DNA of 64,000 nucleotides from the NCBI GenBank assembly GCA_029817715.1, contig JARUPY010000090.1:1426001-1490000 (forward strand), in the 5' to 3' direction. Numbering within the stretch: position 1 is the stretch's first letter; the number at the start of each line of letters is the position of its first letter. Of this stretch, positions 63,968 through 64,000 are shown piece by piece. The notes below the pieces were generated by a model. The model had not been told where the DNA came from, made no database searches, and worked only from the letters and a program-made list of their open reading frames with translations. Source of the stretch: Melastoma dodecandrum (lineage: Eukaryota; Streptophyta; Magnoliopsida; Myrtales; Melastomataceae). A program made the translations under genes and the position numbers.

Positions 63968-64000
63968 CGCGCCGCTGCTCGACAACGACCGTCGCAAGAT
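62925..64000 (+). CDS. treS: Trehalose synthase / maltose alpha-D-glucosyltransferase TreS, N-terminal part
   Basis: The gene runs off the right edge; 358 codons are present. TreS interconverts trehalose and maltose. The start MIDRNDTQWYRDAIIYQLHVKSFFDADNDG is typical, as are [23 protein letters not shown], the Asp nucleophile in [24 protein letters not shown] near residue 200, Glu in MLLAEANQWPEET near residue 243 and Asp in FLRNHDEMTLEMV. Whether a maltokinase domain is fused at the C-terminus, as in many relatives, cannot be seen. The ATG overlaps the glgE stop (ATGA). Confidence 0.95.

Noticed and set aside
1..64000. Search for tRNA genes, CRISPR arrays, insertion sequences, integrases and attachment sites
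   Set aside because: No cloverleaf, regularly spaced repeat array, transposase motif or integrase was seen by eye in the gaps or frames; small RNAs cannot be excluded.

Overview
The window is chromosomal DNA from a GC-rich alphaproteobacterium, most likely of the Hyphomicrobiales (Rhizobiales). This rests on the Cpa/Tad pilus gene order, a dapF-mtaB pair, an HWE-type histidine kinase, EF-P next to EpmA, and the strong bias for G or C at third codon positions. Genus and species cannot be fixed from the sequence alone. I saw no rRNA, tRNA, CRISPR array, insertion sequence, phage or plasmid module.

Layout. 1-7.2 kb: 3' part of a Flp/Tad pilus assembly cluster (cpaC partial, cpaD, cpaE, cpaF, tadB, tadC, and tadD on the opposite strand). 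7.3-13.5 kb: M17 aminopeptidase, NlpC/P60 peptidase, a cold-shock protein, a family 4 glycosyltransferase, a Tyr-rich secreted peptide, an amino-acid binding protein and a DUF2513-like protein. 13.7-15.8 kb: glyS. 15.9-23.7 kb (minus strand): an apparent operon of a large transglutaminase/DUF2126 protein, a circularly permuted ATP-grasp/alpha-E fusion, a second transglutaminase, a small His-rich secreted protein and an MgtC-like membrane protein. 23.9-25.5 kb: argJ and a MutT-type Nudix gene. 25.7-28.9 kb: a small unknown gene, efp (minus) and, divergently, epmA and an epmB broken by one in-frame TAG. 29-34 kb: MscS-type channel, CAP-domain lipoprotein, HWE sensor kinase. 34.3-40.8 kb: metZ, a third transglutaminase, a ribitol-dehydrogenase-like SDR that has apparently lost its stop codon, zwf, a thioesterase-like hydrolase and an exported GyrI-like protein. 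40.9-45 kb: dapF, mtaB, purH and a small YbjQ-like protein.

45.1-49.0 kb (minus strand) holds what looks like a sphingolipid operon: serine palmitoyltransferase, a GNAT-type N-acyltransferase that is a candidate ceramide synthase, and a desaturase resembling the eukaryotic sphingolipid delta-4 desaturase DES1, followed by a 62-residue membrane peptide. 49.3 kb starts a FUSC-type membrane protein. 50.5 kb to the window edge is a trehalose/alpha-glucan cluster on the plus strand: otsA, glgX, treZ, a malQ-treY fusion, glgE and treS (cut by the edge). It puts genes of three trehalose routes (OtsA, TreY/TreZ, TreS) together with GlgX debranching and GlgE maltosyl transfer, with short gaps or stop/start overlaps that suggest co-transcription.

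Most notable: the sphingolipid operon with a DES1-like enzyme; the amber codon in epmB beside intact efp and epmA; the poorly understood ATP-grasp/alpha-E/transglutaminase operon; the MalQ-TreY fusion; the SDR that reads through into its convergent neighbour; and palindromic repeats, one of which forms part of a lipoprotein N-terminus.
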